Positions 17,132 to 23,784 of a DNA stretch of 64,000 nucleotides are shown piece after piece (position 1 is the first letter of the stretch; each line of letters begins with the position of its first letter). Origin of the DNA: JAIBCC01 sp963763855. GTDB lineage: Bacteria; Acidobacteriota; Blastocatellia; Pyrinomonadales; Pyrinomonadaceae. The notes below the pieces were generated by a model. It was given only the letters and a program-made list of their open reading frames with translations, was not told the origin of the DNA and searched no databases. The position numbers and the translations under genes were made by a program. The DNA lies in the NCBI GenBank assembly GCA_963763855.1, contig CAVXPU010000004.1, positions 1-64,000 on the forward strand, read 5' to 3'.

Positions 17132-17938
17132 ATGAGCGAATCTGAAACAAGAGCAGATAATTTAAAGTCCGTAATTGAACTAATAGCAGAGCGACCAAGT
17201 GTTGACAACAGCGATGTTTTTGAACGCTTAAAGTCAATCCAGTCAAGCCTTTGGGCGAAAATCAAAAATCGTTTTCCGGATTTGGAATTGCACGAATCAA
17301 CTAAGCAATTTCAGCCCTATCAATCACTTGACGGTTCAGCAAAAGGCGATTTGAAAGGTTTTACAAGCTCGGAAATCGAGTGGGGCGTTTGCAGCTGGGT
17401 TGGCAATCCAAAACTGTCGTTTTGCAACCTGCACATAACAATTTGGATGAAATCACATACATATTTGCCGCATCTCGCATTTGCCTGCGGAACGTTTCCG
17501 GTTTTCTTCTTTTTGCTCGATTATATTCCGAGAGTTGAGCCGACTGTTCACCCCGATTACATGAAAAAATATCTCGAGCCTTCAAATGAACGGTTCTTGC
17601 AAATGCAGAACGATAAACGATTTACGCCATTTATTTCACAATCAGCTTTCGTTCGCTTTGCAGTTTCAGCAATTGGAATGAACTTCATTTCGCCTCCGAA
17701 TACCGAAGGAACAGTCGAAACTTTTAACAATTTGGCTCACGAACATTTTGACCGTTGGCTCAATTGGTCAAAAGAAACCGACGAAGTTCCAGCGGAAAAA
17801 CGTGCGGAAATTGCCCATCGAGATTTGGCGATTCGACGAAATACAGCCGAGCTTGATCCTGCAAACACCTTAGTTGAAAATATTTACGGGAAAGAATTGG
17901 TTGATGGTTTGGTAAAAGGACTTTGGGGTGCACGTTGA
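17132..17938 (+). CDS. Red-chlorophyll-catabolite-reductase-like protein 1 (ferredoxin-dependent bilin reductase superfamily)
   Basis: A 268-aa soluble protein. From memory it aligns with plant RCCR over the C-terminal two-thirds: W-x-x-CSWVGN, strand LPHLAFACGTFP, LLDYIPR followed by HPDYMKKYLEP, PFISQSAFVRFAVS, and the terminal RDLAIRR (Asp231) with YGKELVDGL. Plant RCCR has the same order, including DYLKEYY, PYVSPSLFVRSAFS and RRDKSFRRK. RCCR uses reduced ferredoxin to reduce the C20/C1 bond of a linear tetrapyrrole. An acidic residue of the plant active site in the PHL strand is Ala here, so chemistry or substrate may differ. It is preceded by the shared operator. Paralogues: 44253-45065 (close), 28112-28846 (distant). 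Confidence 0.7.
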   Translation: MSESETRADNLKSVIELIAERPSVDNSDVFERLKSIQSSLWAKIKNRFPDLELHESTKQFQPYQSLDGSAKGDLKGFTSSEIEWGVCSWVGNPKLSFCNLHITIWMKSHTYLPHLAFACGTFPVFFFLLDYIPRVEPTVHPDYMKKYLEPSNERFLQMQNDKRFTPFISQSAFVRFAVSAIGMNFISPPNTEGTVETFNNLAHEHFDRWLNWSKETDEVPAEKRAEIAHRDLAIRRNTAELDPANTLVENIYGKELVDGLVKGLWGAR

Positions 17939-17940
17939 AA

Positions 17941-18017
17941 GTTTTGAGTCCACGCTTTAGCGTGCTATACCGCAAGCGAAGCTCGGCGGGTTGCCGCCTA
18001 AAGGCGGGGCTCGAAAC
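17941..18017. repeat. REP-like double-hairpin element between convergent genes
   Basis: Arms GTTTTGAGTCC and GGGCTCGAAAC enclose hairpins CACGCTTTAGCGTG and CCGCCTAAAGGCGG. It fills the gap between the convergent genes ending at 17938 and 17998, and on the minus strand it codes the last residues and TAG stop of the 17998-18630 gene. Confidence 0.75.
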
Positions 18018-18630
18018 GGACTTCCCAAATTTGAGTTTCACTTTGCACAAATTTGTAATAAATAAGTAAGCCCTTTTCGTCTATGTGGAATTCGGAATTA
18101 TCGTCGTAGTGTTTTGATAAATAGCTGAAGATACGAATGTTATCGTGTTCAGAAATTAGCTTTGCAGTTCTTTCGTCAAACGTCGCTTTGAGCAAATTAC
18201 AACGTTCGGTCGTTGGTTGAATGTCGGGAACTATAACGTTTGTAACATCATGATTTTCAGCAACTTGCAAGATTATTTGTCCTTGGAAATAACGCATCAG
18301 CGGGAAGAAAATCGCATTTTCGGGCATATCAATTGATTCGTTTTGAACAATTTCGTCGTTTATTTTTCGAGTAATTTGGAAATTATTTTCTGCAAATTCA
18401 TAAATCGCTTCAACTTCCGTTGCGTCTTTTTGATAGATGATTTTGCAATTTTGAAGCAGTTTGTTTTGTTCGATTGTTTCTACAGCAATCGTTGTATTAA
18501 AAGGTGTTGCGTCGCGAATTGAAACTGTAAATTTCGAGCCATCCGGCAGAGTTTTGATGTCAAAAGTTTCCGAAACGCCAGTCGGTTTCCCATTGAGAAA
18601 ATAAGTATAAACGCCTTTTTGCATAAACAA
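17998..18630 (-). CDS. Beta-rich protein of unknown function
   Basis: A 210-aa protein predicted to be mostly beta strand, starting MQKGVYTYFLNGKPTGVSETF (the Met at 18624 is an equally good start). There is no signal peptide. Alternating strand patterns (TFDIKTLPDG, FTVSIRD, YEFAENNFQITRK) recall an antiparallel barrel or sheet, but I recognise no family. It is divergent from the MFS gene with only 5 bp between the two starts. Its C-terminal FEPRL and stop are coded by a REP-like element. Confidence 0.65.
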   Translation of the reverse strand: MFMQKGVYTYFLNGKPTGVSETFDIKTLPDGSKFTVSIRDATPFNTTIAVETIEQNKLLQNCKIIYQKDATEVEAIYEFAENNFQITRKINDEIVQNESIDMPENAIFFPLMRYFQGQIILQVAENHDVTNVIVPDIQPTTERCNLLKATFDERTAKLISEHDNIRIFSYLSKHYDDNSEFHIDEKGLLIYYKFVQSETQIWEVRFEPRL

Positions 18631-18635
18631 AGTCT

Positions 18636-19970
18636 ATGTCTGAAAACGCAAAAAAATCAATTCTGCAGCCGAATATTTCAAAACTCAATTTGGCAACCCT
18701 GTTGTTTGCTGCATTTGGATCTGCTTTGATGCTATTTGTAAGTTTCGGGCAGGAATTTGTTCTGACTGTTTTTCTGAAAATTCCGCTTGATGAACAAGGC
18801 ATAGTTGGCGGTAGTTTGCAGTCAGTCCGCGAAATTGTAGTTTTGATTAGTATCATTTTAGGCGGAGTTTTGGCAGATAAATTTGGTCGAAGAATAGTTT
18901 TTGCGAGCGGATTTCTGCTCGTTGCGATTGGATTTTTTCTCTTTCCTTTTGCTGCAAATCCAACCCAATTATCGGTTTATTACGCAATTTCAGGAATCGG
19001 TGCGGCATTTATAACCGGAATGCTGACAACGGTTTTAGCTGACTATGTTGTTCCTGAATCCCGTGGAAAATTTACCGGATTGCAAGCCGTTTTGAACACC
19101 ATCGGGGCAATGTTTATCTTGTTTGGAATCAAGCGTTTGCCGAAAGTTTTTGTAGATTCCGGGATTGAAATGGGCGACGCAGGAAAATACACTTATTATA
19201 TAGTTTGCGGACTTTGCGTTGTCGTCGCAGTCGCATTATGGCTTGGACTTTACAGAGGAAAACTTGCCGCAAACTCGGATGAAGTCTCTGAGAAAAAAGG
19301 TTTTACGGCTCTCATGTTTGAAGGATTCGCCGAAGCGAAAAAACCAAATGTTGCACTCGCATATTTCGCCGGATTCATTTCCCGAAGCGATTTGGTGGTC
19401 GTCGGCGTATTTTTGGTGCTTTGGATCAATAAAGTCGCCATCAACGAACGCGGGATGAATCCAGCTGATGCGACTGCAAAAGTTGGTGCAATTTTAGGAA
19501 TCGGAGCAATCGCACAGCTTTTATTTGGCTTTGTAATTGGTTGGTTAGTTGATTTAATTGGCAAAAAAAGAAGCCGGGTTGATTCACTTGCGGTCGCGGC
19601 ATTTATCGGCGTAATTGCTTATGGAATAATGTTTTTCATCACAGATCCGCTCGGGAATAATATGCTTTTGGCGATGGCTTTACTGGCAATTGCCCAAATC
19701 TTTGGCATAATAGCCAGCCAAGTTTTCATAACTCAGCAAGCACGACCCGAAATCCGCGGCTCCGTTATCGGATTTTTCGGCGTTTGCGGGGCATTGGCAC
19801 AAATCATTCTGGCATCGGTCGGCGGAATAATGTTTGATAAATTATCGCCAACTTCTCCTTTTGTTTTGGTAGCAATTCTAAACGCGGTTTTGCTAATCTT
19901 TTGTTTTGTGTTGCGTCCATATATTAAAAATGAGGCGAGCAGTGATAGTCAAGTTATTGCAGGGCAATAG
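18636..19970 (+). CDS. MFS transporter
   Basis: A 444-aa protein with about twelve transmembrane helices and the MFS loop motif GGVLADKFGRR between helices 2 and 3, repeated weakly as GWLVDLIGKKR in the second half. It is paralogous to the MFS half of the 23785-25959 fusion: both have NLAT near the N-terminus, a KIP/RIP-x-D-x-QG segment before helix 2, ADYV after helix 4 and SQV[FL]I followed by EIRG/EVRG. A short gap (3 bp) couples it to the VOC protein. It probably moves a pathway substrate or intermediate across the inner membrane. Confidence 0.88.
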   Translation: MSENAKKSILQPNISKLNLATLLFAAFGSALMLFVSFGQEFVLTVFLKIPLDEQGIVGGSLQSVREIVVLISIILGGVLADKFGRRIVFASGFLLVAIGFFLFPFAANPTQLSVYYAISGIGAAFITGMLTTVLADYVVPESRGKFTGLQAVLNTIGAMFILFGIKRLPKVFVDSGIEMGDAGKYTYYIVCGLCVVVAVALWLGLYRGKLAANSDEVSEKKGFTALMFEGFAEAKKPNVALAYFAGFISRSDLVVVGVFLVLWINKVAINERGMNPADATAKVGAILGIGAIAQLLFGFVIGWLVDLIGKKRSRVDSLAVAAFIGVIAYGIMFFITDPLGNNMLLAMALLAIAQIFGIIASQVFITQQARPEIRGSVIGFFGVCGALAQIILASVGGIMFDKLSPTSPFVLVAILNAVLLIFCFVLRPYIKNEASSDSQVIAGQ

Positions 19971-19973
19971 TTT

Positions 19974-20894
19974 ATGGCATTAGTTTCAACAATTAAAACG
20001 GTCGTTCAAGTCGTCAAAAACTTAGGCGAATCACGCAAAATATATGAAAACGCACTCGGCTTAAACTGTGTTGGCGAATCCGAATTCTCTGTCGATGAAG
20101 TCGGCGAACTTTGGGGAATTGATAAAGGAAATTTTCGAATCGCACGCTTCGCTCGTGAAGGCGAAGATTTCGGCTGTATTGATCTGGTCGAAAATTCAAA
20201 TGCAAACCAAGCGATCCGAGATAAAAATCGAGCTTTTGATTTCGGGATAATGACATTAAATTACCGCACTAATAATATCGAAAAAGCCGTTCCGATGTTG
20301 GAAAAAGTTGGTTGCAAAGCCGTTTCCGAGATTTTGAATTACAACGTTGGCAAACCGATGCGTGAGCTGATGTTGAACACTCCAACGGGCGAGCGTTTGA
20401 CGATTATCGAAGTTGGCGGAGTGAATGATGATTTGCCTGTTTTTAATGAAGCGATTGCGACCGTAGGTTTGGTTATGCCGAAAATGACTGACGCTAAATC
20501 GTTCTATGAAAACGGTTTAGGCTTAAAAACAGCAATTGCGTTTCAAGCAGCAGGTTCGCCATTTGATTCACTTTTGGGCGTGAAAAAACTCGACAAATTA
20601 GATTTCGCAACACTTACATCCGAAGGAAATTGGACGGGAAAAGTCGAACTTTTGGAATTGGAAACAGGCGAAACGCCCATAAATACTAATGAACTCGCCG
20701 ATTTTTCGCACACAGGTTATTCGTTTGTTACCTTCTTGGCGGATGATTTAGACGCAGTTTTATCAAGTTGCAAAAGCGTTGGAGCGAATATAATTGTTGA
20801 ACCGAAAGAGTTTAATCGTCCTTTCCACAAAGGAAAACGAGCAATGATTGTCTGCTCCTTGGGCGGAGAATATTTGGAAATAATCGAAAATTAG
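19974..20894 (+). CDS. Two-domain VOC (glyoxalase/extradiol-dioxygenase fold) protein
   Basis: A 306-aa protein with two vicinal-oxygen-chelate modules (about 5-140 and 155-305). Each has the beta-alpha-beta start typical of the fold (VQVVKNLGESRKIYENALGL and LVMPKMTDAKSFYENGLGL) and ends LTIIEVGG and YLEIIEN. The usual metal ligands (two His and a Glu) are incomplete: the expected His after the first strand is replaced by Gln or Val-Met, so a classical extradiol dioxygenase activity is doubtful. Isomerase, lyase or binding roles are possible. It sits in the 18636-21641 operon. Confidence 0.8.
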   Translation: MALVSTIKTVVQVVKNLGESRKIYENALGLNCVGESEFSVDEVGELWGIDKGNFRIARFAREGEDFGCIDLVENSNANQAIRDKNRAFDFGIMTLNYRTNNIEKAVPMLEKVGCKAVSEILNYNVGKPMRELMLNTPTGERLTIIEVGGVNDDLPVFNEAIATVGLVMPKMTDAKSFYENGLGLKTAIAFQAAGSPFDSLLGVKKLDKLDFATLTSEGNWTGKVELLELETGETPINTNELADFSHTGYSFVTFLADDLDAVLSSCKSVGANIIVEPKEFNRPFHKGKRAMIVCSLGGEYLEIIEN

Positions 20895-20901
20895 GAAAAA
20901 T

Positions 20902-21084
20902 ATGTTTTTAATTTGGTTGCTTTGGCTAACGATTGTAATTGGCGGATTCTATTTGGGGATCGGTTATGGTTATCAAATATATCAGAGCGGTTTTGAAATT
21001 TCTCTGCTGCTAAATGCCTTAATTTATTGCGGTTGTGCGATATTTTGCACACCAAAACTCTTGAGATTATTTATAAAAAAATGA
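20902..21084 (+). CDS. Small two-helix membrane protein (60 aa)
   Basis: A 60-aa protein with two hydrophobic helices and a basic C-terminus (LRLFIKK). AGGAAA lies 5-10 nt upstream, and its TGA stop overlaps the next ATG by 4 bp. Tight spacing on both sides supports a real gene. It is possibly a subunit of the membrane protein that follows. Confidence 0.6.
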   Translation: MFLIWLLWLTIVIGGFYLGIGYGYQIYQSGFEISLLLNALIYCGCAIFCTPKLLRLFIKK

Positions 21085-21641
21085 ATATGGAAATTGGTGG
21101 CGTAAATATTGTTGACATTTCATTTCGCGGAATTCATGCCTTGATGGCAGCGGCGTGGCTTTTGTTCGATTTCGTCGTATTTTGGCTCCATTTCAAGATT
21201 AAAGACCCGAATTATCCACTCGATTCCCGCATTGAGCGTGCGAAGGTGATGCATGGCATCGATACGGTTGTCGCCTATGTGTTTTTGCTTATGCTGCCGA
21301 CGGGTGTAATCCTTTGTTATGTTACAGATACGCCGATTTTTACGACCTACTGGCTCTCTTGGAAGCACTTGCTTTATGGCTTGATTATCGTTGACGCATT
21401 GTATCTTTTGCCGATTTCGGGAACTGCCTTGAAAAACTTGAAAGCGATTAAAGCTGGTGCAGAAAATGTTGAAGAATTAAATAGCGAAATTAAAAGAAAG
21501 ATGAATCAAGCGATGCCTGCGGTTTGGTTGGTTTGGTTGTTGGTATTTGCCGCCAGCCTGATTTCTGTCATGAACCTAAAAGCTCCGAAAGGGCAGGAAT
21601 ATATTTTTAGAAAAACTGAAACCGTGCAGAGCCGGCAATAA
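21081..21641 (+). CDS. Membrane protein with four to five helices (DUF2269/cytochrome-b-like layout)
   Basis: A 186-aa protein. I start it at 21081 where ATGA overlaps the previous stop, because the 18 codons upstream are antisense to nothing useful and overlap the small gene. Hydrophobic helices contain paired His (GIHALMAAAW, VMHGIDTVVAY, WKHLLYGLI), which could ligate heme as in small cytochrome b proteins; this is inference. It ends the plus-strand operon and meets the flavin reductase gene convergently with a 4-bp gap. Confidence 0.7.
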   Translation: MNMEIGGVNIVDISFRGIHALMAAAWLLFDFVVFWLHFKIKDPNYPLDSRIERAKVMHGIDTVVAYVFLLMLPTGVILCYVTDTPIFTTYWLSWKHLLYGLIIVDALYLLPISGTALKNLKAIKAGAENVEELNSEIKRKMNQAMPAVWLVWLLVFAASLISVMNLKAPKGQEYIFRKTETVQSRQ

Positions 21642-21645
21642 TAAG

Positions 21646-22122
21646 CTAACTATTGATATTTCTGTAATTACCGTGAAAATAAACAAGCGGCTTTCCATCT
21701 TGGATTGTCGCTTTTTCAATTTTTCCGACAAAAATCGTGTGGTCGCCCCCATCGTAAGAATGTTTCAAGGTGCATTCCAAATTAACCAAACAATCCGCCA
21801 AAATCGGTAAACCTTGTTCGTTTAATTCGTAATTTTGTCCCGCAAATTTATCGTCAGCGTGTGATGCGAAATTATTTGAAACGTTTTTTTGTGATTCATG
21901 TAAAACGTTTACTACAAACGTGTTTGATTCTTCAAATGATCGATAGCTTCCGGTAGCTTTCGAAATACATACTAAAATCAAAGGCGGATTCATTGAAACC
22001 GAACTGAAAGCTGAAACCGTTATTCCGTGAAGTTTTCCGGCTGCATCTTTTGTTGTGACAACCGATACACCGCTCGCAAAACTCCCTAATGCAGCCTTAA
22101 ATTCGTCATTTGAAATCGCCAT
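21646..22122 (-). CDS. NAD(P)H:flavin reductase (HpaC/HsaB type)
   Basis: A 158-aa split-barrel flavin reductase: FKAALGSFASGVSVVTT at the N-terminus, GITVSAFSSVSMNPPLILV, FVVNVLHESQ and a C-terminal GGDHTIFVGKI with YFHGNYR. These supply free reduced FMN/FAD to a partner monooxygenase. I choose 22122 (MAISNDEFK), two bases after the nitrilase stop, rather than 22152. Likely partner: the acyl-CoA-dehydrogenase-fold protein at 11357-12646. It is the last gene of the minus-strand operon starting at 30065. Confidence 0.9.
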   Translation of the reverse strand: MAISNDEFKAALGSFASGVSVVTTKDAAGKLHGITVSAFSSVSMNPPLILVCISKATGSYRSFEESNTFVVNVLHESQKNVSNNFASHADDKFAGQNYELNEQGLPILADCLVNLECTLKHSYDGGDHTIFVGKIEKATIQDGKPLVYFHGNYRNINS

Positions 22123-22124
22123 AA

Positions 22125-23708
22125 TTACTTTGCTAAATCTCCTAAAAGCCAATACGCACGTCCATCAACAACATCTGTCCCTTTTGAAACGAAACGATTT
22201 TCTGAGTTTGCGGGGAATATTTCTGCTTCAAAATTGTCGCCGCGTTTTATGATTGGATAATTAATATTGCCGTCAAATGGACGAGTTTTCCACTCTGTCC
22301 ACAGCGTAAAATCTTTGCTAATTGTTGCAATAACACTATTTCCGAATTCGCCTAAATCTTTATTCGGACGACTTGCCGCGACAACCGAAATGCGATTTTC
22401 CACACTTCTTTCCAACAAACCAAGCTCAGTTTCCCAACGTTCATTAAGATTAAAGGGAACAGCAACAATTTCCGCATTTTGATAAGCCGCGAGCCGGAAA
22501 GTTTCGGGGAAAAGCGAATCTTCTCCAACGACAATTGCCAATCGTCCGAAAGGTAAATCGAATGTTTCGAGTTTTTCACCAAAATCAGTTATCCAACTGT
22601 GCTGATTAGACTTATGCAATTGTTTTTGCCGAAAAACGATGCCGCTTTTATCAATCAAAATTCCGACATGAGCGTTATTTTCCCGAATTGAAGTGATGAC
22701 GAATATGTTTTGAGTCCAAGCTTTAGCTTGTTCTTCAGCCTGAAGGCTGGACTCGAAACTAAGTTCGGGCAACACAATCAATCCTGCATCAATATCTTTG
22801 ACCTGCTCAATATGTTGGCAAACTGCAACCTTTACAGATTCTGCACCTGCGTGATAATTTCGTTCTTTCGGCTCCCGTGAAATTACATCATAAATTTCAG
22901 GACGACGATTTTTCAAGGCAGCTTCGGGATTTGCGTCGTCCAAATCAATATCAGCAAAAACCACATCTTCCCCGGTTCGTTTTGCCTTAGCTAAAACCGT
23001 TCCGTTTGGCGAAACAATTTGCGATTCGCCGGCACCTTGCAACGCTTCTGGCTTGATTTTCATTTTCTCCGCAAAGACCGCAAGTATATTTTTTGGAACA
23101 AGATAATCAACTTTGCACGATGCCGCAACGAACACATTATTCTCCGCTGCACGAACGGGAATGTGCAAACTTGCTTCATCCTCGGCAAAGGAATTTAACG
23201 AATTAAGCAAAAGTTTCGCACCACGCAAAGCCAAAAGCCGCGTCGTTTCCATCAATAACCCGTCGGCACAACAATACATTCCGACCTTTCCAAACTCGGT
23301 TTCGACGACGTCACCAGCCGATTCCGCACGGGAACAATTGACGTTTTCGTTACCCATCAAAACCTGTTTATCGGCTCGTCCGACCAATTTTCCTTCGGGT
23401 GAATAGAGCAAATTTGAAACGGTTGGCTTATCACCAGGCTTCTTTACGGTAACATTGAGTTTGATGTAAGTGTTGTGAATAATGGCTTTGGCGGCAATCT
23501 CACGAAGAAAATCACCGTTGAGATCAAGTGCAACTTCGTCAGCATATTCCTGACTTTCGTAAATTGCACAATGATTTGAAAATTCGGGCAAAACTATAAA
23601 ATTTGGCGAAACCTTAGCGGCTTCGTCAATCATTCGGAGGCAAGTTTTTAAGTTTTCGGCAACCTCTGTGCCAACGCCGAATTGAACGGCTGAAACTCTA
23701 CATTTCAT
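22125..23708 (-). CDS. Tandem nitrilase-superfamily amidohydrolase with a degenerate second domain
   Basis: A 527-aa protein holding two carbon-nitrogen hydrolase domains. The first (about 1-280) has the full triad: Glu42 in LPEF, Lys114 in RADKQ and Cys146 or Cys147 in MYCCADG. The second (about 292-527) keeps PELSF and RQKQLHK, but where Cys is expected it reads VVGEDSLFPE, so it is probably inactive and structural. Such enzymes hydrolyse amides, carbamoyl groups or nitriles; here an amide from pyrrole-ring breakdown (for example a maleamate-like compound) is plausible but unproven. A REP-like element is inserted in frame in domain 2 just after LPEL. Confidence 0.85.
   Translation of the reverse strand: MKCRVSAVQFGVGTEVAENLKTCLRMIDEAAKVSPNFIVLPEFSNHCAIYESQEYADEVALDLNGDFLREIAAKAIIHNTYIKLNVTVKKPGDKPTVSNLLYSPEGKLVGRADKQVLMGNENVNCSRAESAGDVVETEFGKVGMYCCADGLLMETTRLLALRGAKLLLNSLNSFAEDEASLHIPVRAAENNVFVAASCKVDYLVPKNILAVFAEKMKIKPEALQGAGESQIVSPNGTVLAKAKRTGEDVVFADIDLDDANPEAALKNRRPEIYDVISREPKERNYHAGAESVKVAVCQHIEQVKDIDAGLIVLPELSFESSLQAEEQAKAWTQNIFVITSIRENNAHVGILIDKSGIVFRQKQLHKSNQHSWITDFGEKLETFDLPFGRLAIVVGEDSLFPETFRLAAYQNAEIVAVPFNLNERWETELGLLERSVENRISVVAASRPNKDLGEFGNSVIATISKDFTLWTEWKTRPFDGNINYPIIKRGDNFEAEIFPANSENRFVSKGTDVVDGRAYWLLGDLAK
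22707..22759. repeat. REP-like double-hairpin element inside the nitrilase gene
   Basis: Arms GTTTTGAGTCCA and TGGACTCGAAAC enclose hairpins CAAGCTTTAGCTTG and CAGCCTGAAGGCTG. It is read in frame on the minus strand as a roughly 17-residue insert (around SSLQAEEQAKAW). Confidence 0.85.
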
Positions 23709-23711
23709 AAG

Positions 23712-23772
23712 TTAGGGAGTAGGGTTTTGGGAAAAGGGTGTAACAGTTACACCCAAAACCCTACTCCCTAAA
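23712..23772. repeat. Gene-less inverted repeat related to the S23-element ends
   Basis: Arms of about 26 bp (TTAGGGAGTAGGGTTTTGGG on the left, its complement on the right) nearly touch; the left arm has a 7-nt insertion. The outer right end plus flank reads GGATTTAGGG and GTTTTGGGTGT on the minus strand, as in the ends at 15894 and 16314. It fills the gap between two genes of the minus-strand operon. Confidence 0.65.
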
Positions 23773-23784
23773 TCCTTTGATCAT

